Shown one piece after another: positions 45,263 through 55,500 of a DNA stretch of 64,000 bases. A program made the translations under genes and the position numbers. The stretch is from contig CM022302.1 of assembly GCA_011799875.1 (NCBI GenBank), forward strand, positions 324,491,114 to 324,555,113, read 5' to 3'. A model generated the notes under the pieces. It was given only the letters and a program-made list of their open reading frames with translations, was not told the DNA's origin and did not search any database. The stretch comes from Thinopyrum elongatum. Its lineage: Eukaryota; Streptophyta; Magnoliopsida; Poales; Poaceae. Numbering within the stretch: position 1 is the first letter of the stretch; each line of letters opens with the position of its first letter.

Positions 45263-46140
45263 TGTCGGTGTATTAAACATGGGTGTTTTATACCCTGACC
45301 TATGCACAGACGAGTAGTAGCTCCCCCGCCAAACTAAGGGTTTGAAGCAGATTCCCAAGCTAAAGACAAGTTGCTCTTTGAAAAATCAAGGAGCGCACCA
45401 AGAAGACCAAAGACCAAGACAAGCCTCAAGATCAACTACAGAAGCAGCCCTTGCCGGCGAAGCCGAGCCGACAAGGAAAAGGACCCGCAAGCTCCGTGGC
45501 CAGCAAGCCCCCAACAACTGCCAGCGGTCCACCTCACTAAAATAGCTGGACGCTGCCCAGTGAGGTGTCGAGCCCGCAGACAGTTAGGTGAAGCTTACCG
45601 GACACGTGTCAGCATGCCGGAAGGATTACTACCTTTACCGACACCGGTCCAAATGGCGTGTCAAGATAATGGGCATTAGCTAGGTATGCAGTGCAACATC
45701 CTTGCCAGGGCTTCTCCTCCTCTTAACACCTAGCGATGCATTAAATGCTTCTTGTCGTAACTAGCAGAGTTAGGTATGATAGCACTGTTGCTATCAAATC
45801 AACACGTAGTTACCTTTTTGCCACCGTGGTAACCCCTTCAGCTATAAAAGGAGGGCCATGGCAACCTTTACAAGGGTTCGAACCCATTCAAACCCCACGC
45901 ACACTTGCCTGTGTAGCTGCCTTCTCCTCGCACCTTGTTGGGGGAAATCACTCCTTGTACTTGTGCTTCCACATTCCCAATATACCAAAGCAGGAGTACG
46001 GTGTTACACCTCAAAGATGGCCCGAACCTGGGTAAAGATCTCAGCATCGTCCGTTGATTGTTCTCTGTGTGCATTGTGCGACCCCTAGTCAAACCATAAA
46101 GGGGTTGAATCACCCCATAAATAGTCGTTCCACACTAACA
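45263..46140 (+). repeat. 3' LTR of element B
   Basis: It runs TGTCGGTG to CACTAACA (878 bp); the usual CCGACA end has changed to CTAACA. The LTR TATA (TATAAAAGGAGGG) is near 45843. The PPT-like CCCGAGGGCTCC lies directly before it. Confidence 0.85.
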
Positions 46141-46497
46141 GTTAGCAACGCCTCGCACATACGCGCGTACGAGAGAGAAACGCGGAAACCACACTGCATC
46201 GCTTGGCCCCGACCACCCACCGTAACCGGTAAGTCCCCCAAATTTTCCTCGCCCTCACTTCTACCATGATTTTTTACATCATGGACGGCACAAAGAATGT
46301 CATGCAGGTGCGTCTCCGGCCGGCCCACGAAGAAAAGCCCATTTTCTATCATGATTTTTTTCACCGAAGAAGGAGCCCACCACATCAATGATGATACGTG
46401 TTTTTGTCACAATTATCATCATAGAAGTGCCATAAGCATGATAGAAAAAGTTTTCGTTCGGGCCATAATGTCACGGATGTGTCTTTTTTTTGTAGTG
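46141..46497. mobile_element. CACTA transposon end, truncated
   Basis: The right end reads, on the minus strand, CACTACAAAAAAAAGACACA then TCCGTGACAT, a terminal inverted repeat of a plant CACTA. The left end is cut off by element B, so the rest should lie left of the window. It seems to be inserted in the gypsy remnant that follows. Confidence 0.7.
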
Positions 46498-47239
46498 GTA
46501 AGTGATGAAGAAATGGAAGCACTAGCGCACGTGGCCATGCACCGCCAAGTGAATTAAGATGAAGATGCGCAAATATTTTGGGACAACGATCTGAGCCCCG
46601 CTCTCGTTATCTACAAGATCTTGACTCTTCAACAAAAACAAGACAAGGACCAATGTTGCCACAACTTCCATACAAAAGCAGGCATTCAAGGACATTCCGT
46701 CAAGATGATCAGAAACGACGAAAGTTGCCACAACTTGGCAAGCTGCTAGCTTTGCTCCAAGCTACAATTGCTCAAGAAGAAGCACCCTCACCCCTACAAG
46801 GTCCAACGGCTAAGCGACTCCAGCACCATTCAAGTGGATCACACCGTTCAAGTGTCCTTCAAGATTGGAGCATATGAAGACACCTTGGAATGCGATGTGG
46901 TACCAATGTCTGTATGTCATCTTCTCTTAGGATGACCTTGGCAGTTCGACCGCAGTGTCATCCACAGTGGACGGACCAATCACTATAGCTTCAATATGAA
47001 GGGCAAGGAGTACGTGCTATGACCCATGTCACCAAGTCAAGTGATCGCCGACAAGAAATCTTCGAGCCATCATTGAGAAAATAGCAAGCGAGTGACCCAC
47101 GCCAAAGTGAGTGAGCGCCACCAACCAAATATGAGCGACCCCATGATGAGGGACAAGAAAAAATTAGTGCTCTTAGCCACCGAAAATGACTTGAGGTATG
47201 TGAGTGAGAGCCCATCAAGTGTACTTCACTTTGTACTCA
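46498..47239 (+). pseudogene. Gypsy protease-region remnant (element N)
   Basis: Reading on the + strand, one frame with stops shows HNLASC, PHPYKVQRLSDS, VSFKIGAYEDTLECDVVPMS, HLLLG, PWQFDRSVIHSGRTN, GKEYVL and PMSPSQVIADKK. A DMMRDKKKLVLLA-type linker follows. The CDVVPM...LLLG...PWQFD order is typical of the protease of Ty3/gypsy elements. Stops interrupt it, for example after LLLG. K is inserted at 47240. Confidence 0.65.
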
Positions 47240-48103
47240 TGTCGTGGGAAACCACGGCCACCTATGGGGCCATCAGCCCCTTTGTGGTTCGGCGGGGGGA
47301 AGGGCACATTGCACAAAGAGCGGAGAGCGTAGCACAGCACAGCAGAGATCACACAGGCGGTTTTTACCCAGGTTCGGGCCCCACGAGGCGTCAAACCCTA
47401 CTCCTGCTTTCGTGGATTGATGAGAGGACCGTGGTGGAGACGCAGCGCTCTAGCCCGGCAGGGTTCCCTCGGGGCGAGAGCAACTATGCGCGTATGAGTG
47501 TACAAGGGTCCGAATCCTTTCTATGATTGCCATGGCCCTCCTTTTATAGATCAAGGGGTCATTACAATGGCAAATCAGTCATTGTGTACTGATTAGATAG
47601 TGAACAGTGCTATCATACCTAACTCTGCAGACAGGGCAGGGCACATTAAATGCATCGCTTAGTGTCACATCGTGGCATGCCCGGCAAGCCTTGCTGGGCC
47701 GTTCGGCCACCTTCTCATCTGTCTGCTTGACACGTCTCTGGACCGGTGTCATTTGGAGGTGATTTCCTCCGGAAATGGCTGCCATGTGTAAAATAACAGC
47801 CACTTAGTCACTTTGGGGCTTGACACCGCACCGATCGATGACTTGTGTCGCTGTGAGGTGGAGCGGTGGAGCCTTGGTGGGGTAGGCCGCCCTTGGCGTC
47901 CCCGGCAAGCTTGCTGGGGCAGTCTTGGGGTTTGTCTTCGGGGTAACTTCGACCTCGCCAGGCTCGCCTACCCGGCAAGGGAGGTTTTTCCTTAGTGGTG
48001 TCTTGCTCCTTTGGCATGACTTGGTCTCATCTCGGATGTTGTAACCTTGCTCTTGTGCCTGTGTACAGTCCAGGCAACACACCTGGGGTTTGTTGCACCG
48101 ACA
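47240..48103 (-). repeat. 3' LTR of element K
   Basis: On the minus strand it runs TGTCGGTGCAAC to CCCACGACA (864 bp), with the TATA box on the minus strand at 47541-47548. It resembles the E and B LTRs mainly around the TATA box and the primer-proximal end, so it is a separate family branch. Confidence 0.85.
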
Positions 48104-48514
48104 GGAGCCCCCGGGCCTAGCCTGAACACGCTGCCGAGCGTCGTCGGGGTAGGCCCTGTCAAGTACACAAGCGAGGAGTCTACGGTAGTTTGTCCTTTGA
48201 GGTCTTCTTTGCTTCTTCATTAATCTGAGCTTGGATCAGTTTCCGATTTTCCCGTGCATCGCGTAACGCCAATTGTAGTGGGGCCATCTTTGTAATGGCC
48301 CATGAATGACTTTAACGCACGGGTGAGTAACTACCAATTCACTCTTCCCACCACGCTCTTTTCCCTGGCCACGTATGTTGTATGCATTGAGTGGGGTAGG
48401 TAATGGAGGCGCGTGGTGTGGAAGAGCGTCAAGGCAGGGGCCCGGTATTCTTGGATTGGTGGAGAGGGACGGCGGTTACCCACCGAGGGATCAGCCCCCA
48501 GCCCCCAGCCTGCC

Positions 48515-48522
48515 AATAAAAG
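48515..48522 (+). promoter_or_regulatory. TATA-like box before K's antisense ORF
   Basis: AATAAAAG lies 75 bp upstream of ATG 48590, where A, B and E have TATAAAAG. One base differs. Confidence 0.45.
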
Positions 48523-48589
48523 GGGGCGAGGGGAAGCGGAAGTGCTCATCCACGCACCTCTTCTCCCCATTTCCTTCCTTCTTCTTGTA

Positions 48590-49090
48590 ATGTTGAGAGG
48601 GAGAGACCGGGGTCAGGCCCCAGGCTCGAGCATGGGGTTGATGACGCCGAACGCTTGTGTAGGCGCCCGGGGAGTGAGTCTGGTTCGGGGTCGAAAGGGA
48701 TGTGGCGGTCGAGGATGTGGGCGCCGAGTCGCTCGCAGCGTGGGAGGTGTCGCGTTTCTCCAAAATGGTGAAACACTCATCGCCCTCACACGATCCGACT
48801 GTCCAGCGAGGAATGCCAGTCCTCGCCACGGGTTGTCGAGGCTCGTTGCCCTGTCGACGGGGCCCTCGGGGGTTCCGGCACCCATCTGGGGTGCGGCACT
48901 AGGGATCCTCGGTAATCCCAGTGATGCTCCTTCCGACAGAGTCGGGGCGAACGCTAAAGACGGTGGCACCTTCCTGCCCCCCAAGGTCGGGAGCAGTGCT
49001 TCTTGTACGCCCCAGGCATCGCTGTCGCTTGCTGTTTCTCCGGGGGAGGTAATGGCCCGAGGGGCTGGAGTCCTCCCGGAGTGGTGGTGA
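48590..49090 (+). CDS. K antisense ORF, Gly/Arg-rich start, unknown function
   Basis: This is a 166-residue ORF antisense to K's pol, at the place of the B3 gene in A, B and E. It starts MLRGRDRGQAPG, and residues 26-50 are Gly/Arg-rich (RGRKGCGGRGCGRR). The rest (ALTRSDCPARNASPRHG..., PSGVPAPIWGAALG, then NPSDAPSDRV...) has no B3 signature in this frame, and I saw none in the others. It may be a related gene diverged or rearranged after the N-terminus, or a different insert behind a shared promoter. Product unknown. The upstream frame is open to 48413, so the start is chosen by analogy with the other copies. Confidence 0.5.
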   Translation: MLRGRDRGQAPGSSMGLMTPNACVGARGVSLVRGRKGCGGRGCGRRVARSVGGVAFLQNGETLIALTRSDCPARNASPRHGLSRLVALSTGPSGVPAPIWGAALGILGNPSDAPSDRVGANAKDGGTFLPPKVGSSASCTPQASLSLAVSPGEVMARGAGVLPEWW

Positions 49091-50316
49091 TGGAGAAAGA
49101 ATGAGGGAAGACGGAGAAGGCGGGTGGCAGGGCGTCAGGTCGGACTACGATGCCACCGACGCCTTCGTCTCGTATTGCCGGCCCGCTGCCTGGCCTTTCC
49201 GCTCTTCCCCTCCCTCCCCGGCACCATCATCACCGGCCTCTTTAAGGCGGTTGCCGGGGAGGGGGTCGCTCTCTTGGTGCCTTTGCCTCCTCCAGCAGTC
49301 TTCCAGCTGAGCCCCGGCAGTTCCCCCTGCCGGTGCTTGCACTGGGGCTTCTTGCTGGTCCTAGAGGTGGTGACCAGGGCACCGCCGAGCTACTCCTTCC
49401 GCCCCTCTCCTTCGCAACCTCGCCACTCTCGAACTTGTCAGGCTGCGCCCGGCAGGTCCTGACGGGATCGGGTCGGACATTTGCTCAGGCACTCCTTTTG
49501 CCCTCTTTACCTCCCACCGTAGTGCCTAGGAGGAGAGGGACAAGAAAGGGGATTACGGGGCACTTATCTTTTTTCAATCTAAAACATGTAGGCACTTGCC
49601 AAACTTTAGCCTAAATTATGTAATCTTCTTTATCCATGTTTGTGTTCTGTAAGATTTGTACCTGCTCATTAGCATATTAATGAAAAAGACAAGCTTTGCC
49701 AGGCACTTGTGCATGTATTATATCCATGCAGAGGTGAAATGCCTCTATACATTCAAGTAAACAAGTTATCCCCGGCAAGCTATCCTGCTGGTACCCTTGG
49801 TTTGTTGCCGCGGGGCTAAGCCTGTCGAGCACAAATCACAAAGAGGGACCAGCCCCCCGCCAAGCTTTCTTCGCCAAAGGCCACTGCGACCATCCTGACC
49901 GAAGCAACGTTCAAGTCAAAGGATGGGAGCACCTAAGTTTCGAAGGTGGCGAGGTTTTCATATGCACAAGTTTCTACTTACAGAACACATATGGATAAGA
50001 AAAGAACTTATCTGTTTGGCTTGCCGGGGATCGTCACGTAGGCTCATCTTCATTTCTTCTCTTCGGGACCAAGTCCACGGCAAGAACCCTGTGACTTAGT
50101 GCAGATGAAAACAATGCCACATGCGACCTCATCTACATGATCATGCTATGCTCATGATATGCTTATGCATGCATGCAAGTTTCGGGGGCCCCCCGGCACT
50201 TCGTTTATTTCTCTGTTGCTCAGGGTCTGCGCCTGGCTTTGTACGAGGGGTTACATGGAACATCGGCAGTGCCTGTACAAAAGGGTGGCTGCCAGGCAGG
50301 GCCCGATAGCTATGCC
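49091..50316 (-). other. K 3' internal noncoding region
   Basis: This GC-rich then mixed spacer lies between the antisense ORF and pol. No recognisable product is seen. Confidence 0.5.
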
Positions 50317-51918
50317 TTACAGGTAGAACTTACGTGGATACTCAATGTTCCATGAGTTTTGCAACTGAATGCCATCTCCGGTCTCCAGACGGACTGCGCC
50401 AAGTCAAGTGACTCGTACTACCCGGTAAGGGCCTTCCCCCTTTGGCGTCAACTTGTTTGTACCCTTGGCGGACTGAACACGCCTAAGGACAAGGTTGCCT
50501 TCCTCAAAACTCCGGGCATGAACCCTGTGGCTGTGATAGCGATGCAGGGCTTGCTGGTAGCGTGAAGCATGCGTAGCAGCCCGAAGACGGTTCTCCTCAA
50601 GTAGCACAGCGCTATCACGCTGGTGCTGTTCCTGCGCTACTTCATCGTAGGCAAGCACTCGAGGAGATCCGAATATGAGTTCCGCGGGGATAACTGCTTT
50701 TGCCCCATAGACTAGGGAGAAGGGAGTCTGCCCGGTAGCTTGATTTGGTGTCGTACGGAGGGACCAAAGAAGCACCGGCAGCTAGTCGATCCATCGCCTG
50801 CCGCACTTCTGCAGTCTATTTAAGGTTCTTGTCTTGAGACCTCGCAGCACTTCAGCATTTCGCCCTCTCAGCTTGCCCGTTGCTTCTGGGATGGGCGACA
50901 GAGGCAAATGAGATCTTGCTTCCGAGGGCATGAACGTATTGCATGAAGGTGCGGCTCGTGAATTGGGTGCCATTGTCGGTGATGATTCGGGCAGATACCC
51001 CGAAGCGGCACACCAATCCTTTCAAGAACTTGATAGCTGACTGCGCGGTCACCTTTCTCACGGGCTCCACCTCTGGCCACTTTGTGAACTTGTCGATAGC
51101 GATGAACAAGAACTCAAAGCCCCCGGTAGCACGGGGGAAGGGGCCCAAGATATCGAGCCCCCAGACCAAGAAGTGCCATGACAAAGGGATCGCCTGGAGA
51201 GCTTGGGCAGGCTGATGGATATTCTTGGAATGGAACTGGTAGGCTTCACATTTGGTGACTAGCTCAATTGCATCTTGGAGGGCCGTGGGCCAATAGAAAC
51301 CTTGTCGAAAGGCTTTTCCATCCAGAGCCCTTGATCCAATGTGGGAGCCGCACATACCATTGTGTATCTCTGCCAATAGTTTCTTTCCTTATTCCCGGCA
51401 AATGCACTTCAATTTCACACCGTTGGGCCTTTTTCTGTATAGTGTGTCGTCAACAAACTGATATATACTGGCCCTCCGGGCTACTCTTTCAGCTTCTTCT
51501 TGCTCTTGGGAAGTTCTCCTGTTTGGAGGAAATGGACTATGTGCCGCGCCCAAGTTGGAGCCAGAGGCTCATCAACAAGGACCTGCGGCACCTCCTCATT
51601 TGTGGGAGCGCATTCCTCGACCGCAGGGACCGGTGGTCTGGCGGGAGGGTTCAGCTCACCGATCGAAGGGGAGTTGTTCCCGCCAAGCTCTCTGCCAGGG
51701 GCTTCGGGAGGCTCTGCAGGGAGAGGCTTGCCGAAGTCCAGTTTCCTCCTCTTTCTGGCCATTGTTGCCGGGGATACGGAGGGCTGAGTTAGATGAAGAA
51801 CAAAAGTCCCTGGTTCCACAGGGAGTTTTTGCGCAGCGCACTTTGACAGATGATCAGCAATGCTGTTTTCCGCACGGGGCACGTGATTTGTTTGCAATCT
51901 GTCAAAGCGCTCCTCCAA
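50317..51918 (-). pseudogene. K integrase and spacer
   Basis: The zinc region has GSHIG...GFYWP...CEAYQFH, with Tyr in place of the second Cys. The core has GLDILGPFP, TDNGTQFTS and HPRSNGQAERA, so the Asp, Asp and Glu positions are all kept. The C-terminal part reads YGAKAVIPAELIFG and ends near 50317 (TAA). Stops separate the core from the C-terminal part, for example after QAERAKC, and another follows VVRVT near 50404. The spacer carries DHLSKCAAQKLPVEPGTFVL and KRRKLDFGKPLP. It is close to intact but broken. Confidence 0.85.
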
Positions 51919-53640
51919 CTATCTCACTTCCTCGACGTATGCCTCCATCAATGGGCTTTGGTAGTCCTTGTTTACTTGTCTCGCCACAAGTTGTGAATCT
52001 CCACGGATGATCAACTTCTTGATTCCCAGTTCTGTTGCAATCCTGAGCCCGGCAAGGAGCCCTTCATACTCTGCAGTATTGTTGGTAGCCTTCTCCCGAG
52101 GAAAATGCATCTGGACGACGTACTTAAGGTGCTTCCCAGTGGGAGCAACGAGAAGCACGCCAGCCCCTGCACCTTGTTGGGAGAAGGCACCATCGAAATA
52201 CATAATCCATTCTTGGGGCGCTTCCTTGCCAGGGATGATTGTCTCCAACACTTCTTCATCAGGGGTTGGTGTCCATTCTGCGATAAACACTGCCAGTGCT
52301 CTGCTTTGAATAGTCGATGTGCTCTCAAACTTCAAACCAAAGCTGGACAACTCCAAAGCCCATTCCACAATCCTGCCAGTGGCCTCGGGGTTTCGGAGAA
52401 TGCGTTACAAGGGGAAGCGGGTGACAACCGTGATCTCGTGGGATTGGAAGTAGTGGCGCAGTTTCCTTGCAGCCATGATGAGGCCAAAAATCAACTTTTG
52501 CACACCAGAGTACCTTGACCTAGCCCCGTGCAGTAGGGAGCTGACGAAGTACACTGGGCGCTGCACCACCTTCTTCCTTGCCATGACCTTGGAACTGTCT
52601 CCGCTGCCTTGCTCTTCTTTGTCTTGAACTGCATCTGACCTTGCCGGGACGGGTTCGCTTTCCTCCCCAGAGGGGACAGTGGTTGTGGTTGCTGCTTCAT
52701 CCACTTCCCGCTGCGCCACCAATGCTGCACTAACCACTTGATTGGTTGCCGCTAAATATAGAAGCAACGGCTCTTGTGGTTTGGGAGCGACCAAAGTGGG
52801 CACAGAGGAAAGATAGGTCTTCAAATCTTGTAGCGCAGCATCTACCTCAAGGGTCCACTCCACGGGTCCTGCCTTCTTCAAGATTTTGAAGAACGGCAGG
52901 GCACGCTCGGCAGACTTGGAAATGAACCTGCTTAGCGCAGCAACACATTCGGTCAAACGCCTCACGTCCTTAACTGTCTTTGGTGCTTGAATCTGCTCGA
53001 TAGCCTTGATCTTGTCGGGGATGGCTTCTATCCCCCGATGGGACACAAAGAAGCCAAGTAGCTTGCCAGAGGGAACAGCAAACACACACTTCTCCGGGTT
53101 CAGCTTCAAGTTGATCCTGCGCAGATTTCCAAAGGTCTCTTCCAAATCCTGAATGAGAGTCATTATGTCCCTGATTTTGACCACTATATCGTCCGTGTAG
53201 GCTTCAATGTTTCTGTGCAGCTGGGACTCAAAGCCAATCTGTACTGCTCTTCCAAAAGTGGATCTGGCGCTCTTCAACCCGAAGGGCATCCGTACAAAGC
53301 AGTACATGCCACATGGGGTTATGAACGCGGTCTTCTCTTCGTCTTCCTTGGACATGAAGATCTGGTGGTACCTGGAGTAGGCATCTAGAATGGAAAGCAG
53401 GTCACATCCAGAGGTGGAATCCACAATCTGGTCGATGCACTGCAAGGGGAATGGGTCCTTCGGGCATGCCTTATTTAGATCTGTGAAATCTATGCAAAGC
53501 CTCCATTTCCCATTAGCCTTGCGCACTACCACTGGATTTGCTAACCATGTCGGATGCAATACCCCTCTGACCAAACCAGCTGCTTCAAGTTTCTTGATCT
53601 CCTCGGCAATAAACTGTTGCTGCTCCAAAGCTTGCTTCCA
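51919..53640 (-). pseudogene. K reverse transcriptase, RNase H and extra RNase H
   Basis: A 407-residue RT frame (53628-52405) has WLANPVVVRKANGKWRLCI, NKACPKDPFPLQCIDQI, LDAYSRYHQI, PFGLKSARSTFGR and the box AYTDDIVVK. The RNase H that follows includes QRPVYFVSSLLHGA and RKLRHYFQSHE. After a short frameshift, the Tat-type second RNase H reads WIMYFDGAFSQQGAGAG, NNTAEYEGLLAGL, RGDSQLVARQVNKDYQSP. One stop upstream of the RT start, near 53650, is a TAG in place of a Gln codon. RT synthesises cDNA and RNase H removes the RNA; the last domain is the Tat extra copy. Confidence 0.85.
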
Positions 53641-55500
53641 GACTTTCTACTTGACGGGTCGGGCATGTGGGCAGACAGCAAGGTGGTACTCGATTACCTC
53701 CCTGGAACATCGGGGATGTCAGATGGTTGCCATGCAAACATATCGACATTCGCCCGCAGGAAGGCAACGAGCGCGCTTTCCTGTTTGTCGTTGAGGGTGG
53801 CACTGATAGTGAAGGTACCATCAGCGCCAGCCAGCCCTGTCGGGACCTTCTTCACAGCAGGTGCAGCAGCTTTGGATCTCTTGCTATTGGAACTCTCCGG
53901 CAAGTCATCAACAGGCGGAGCGCACTCTGAAGAGGTTCACTTCCCGGATTCCTCACTAGAGCCCCTGTTAGCTTTCTTCCTTCTCTTGCTTTCCTTGGCG
54001 GGAGCAATGGCTTCCGCAGCCTCTGCAGCGACTGCTTCCCGGTACATCTTGTCCACGCATATGACTGCATCTTTCTTGTCTGACGGAATGGAAATGACGC
54101 CCATTGGCCCTAGCATCTTTAGAGTGTTGTAGGCATAGTGGGATGCCGCCATGAACTTGGCCAGGGCTGGGCGACCAAGGATTCCATTGTACGGCAGGGG
54201 GAGGTCAACCACGTCAAACACGATCTTCTTAGTTCGGTAGTTTAACTCCCCTCCGAACGTCACCGGTAGTGTGATCTTTTCCTTAGGACGACTCCTGCCG
54301 GTGTTGATCCCTTGGAACGTACCAATAACCTTGAGCTCTTCATCTGTTATCTAGAGTTTGCTGATGACCTTCAGAGAAATCAGATTCAACCCGGCCCCGC
54401 CGTCAACCAACATCTTTGTGACCTTGAGGTTGCGGATTGTTGGTGAAACCAACAACGGGAAGCACCCTACCGCGGTTGTGCGGTCAGGGTGATCCTCTTC
54501 ATCAAAGATGATGGGCGTGCGGGACAATTTGAGCGGCTTCCGAGAATCTGCCGCCGGGTCTAGAGCATTGATTTCACGCACCCACTGTTTAAGTTGGCGG
54601 TGAGAGGAGTGCAAAGATGCACCCCTGTCAATGCATAGGGTGTTAGTGGCTTTCTGGAACTCCTGCTCGCTGGTTTCCTCTTCATCTCCTTCATGAATCT
54701 AATCATCACAATCCTTCTTCTCACGGCCTCTGGCGGGCTTCCCTTGGTATTGAGGAGCCTTGCTGAGGCGACTTGCTCAGCCGCCTCGGCCCTTCCCGCC
54801 AGCGCCATCTTGATCTTTCTCCTTATCATGCTTCTCGTACTTAGCCCTCTCCTTCTTGACAAGCTGCTCAACCTGATGACACTCCCGAAGATCGTGGCCT
54901 TTGGTTCGATGGATCTTGCAGTATGGCCCATCACCCTTCCCAGCCTTCTTGGCAGCCACGGCTTCCCGGCAATCAGTGCATGCGGCAGCTTCCTTGCCGG
55001 GAACCTCGGTCTTGGCCTTCTTGCCGGTACTTGGTGCGCTCGATCATTCAACAGTTATCACTGCTTTGTCCTTGCGCTTCTTGTTGCGCTTCTTGTTCTT
55101 CTTCTTCTGATTGGTGGCCTCGTCGTCATCCTCTGAGTTGATGTCGACATCATCTTATTCACCGGGGAGTCGCCTCCCCTCTTCTACCCGAGCACACTTA
55201 TCCACCAAAGTGTACAGCTCATTCACAGTCTTGGGCAACCGAACGTTCATTTTAGAATGTATCCGGTGGTTGCGTACGTTGGATTGGAACACAGCTATCA
55301 CAGCTGCCGGGTGAATATCTGGGATGTTCCGGTGCACTTGGCTGAATCTCTGCATGTACTTCTGCAGACTTTCTCCTTCCTTCTGCGGAAGGAGCTGCAA
55401 GTCGCTGGGCCGCCATGGTTCTTGATGGCCTCCCGTGAAGGCGCCAACAAACTCATGGCTAAGGAGCACCGCCCTGAGGTGGCGATGTCGTGGCCGAACA
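53641..55500 (-). pseudogene. K gag C-terminus and protease
   Basis: Gag segments are HEFVGAFTGGHQEPWRPSD, LQKYMQRFSQVHRN and RLPKTVNELYTLVDKCARVEEG. The knuckle reads YCKIHRTKGHDLREC, spaced C-x2-H-x4-H-x4-C as in E. The protease region reads MLVDGGAGLNLISLKVI (DGG at the active-site position, where E has DSG) and TFGGELNYRTKKIVFD, then GRPALAKFMAASH. Frameshifts and stops break it. The right edge is the junction with L. Confidence 0.8.

Larger units (their letters stand above)
3813..46140 (+). mobile_element. Tat-lineage retrotransposon B (outermost), split by element E
   Basis: B is present at 3813-7161 and 44534-46140. The two parts join exactly within one antisense gene once E (7162-44533) and one CCGAC copy are removed. 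It carries the 3' half of pol, the noncoding 3' region, an antisense B3 gene, a promoter region and the 3' LTR. Its 5' half must lie left of the window, beyond nested element A. Extra insertions are a Helitron (5376-5711) and a MITE (6944-7107). B is the oldest host element of the nest. Confidence 0.85.
47240..55500 (-). mobile_element. Tat-lineage retrotransposon K, 5'-truncated
   Basis: K shows a 3' LTR (47240-48103), a PPT-like CCCGGGGGCTCC, an antisense ORF, a noncoding region, pol and part of gag, all in Tat order. It lacks a 5' LTR and the N-terminal gag; the right edge merges into element L within about 55455-55530. The left flank is ACTCA, with no matching duplication on the far right, so K and L were joined by deletion or recombination. 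Confidence 0.8.

Noticed and set aside
44534..46140. A separate B3 host gene near 44.6 kb
   Set aside because: It joins exactly to 7161 across element E and is part of retrotransposon B.
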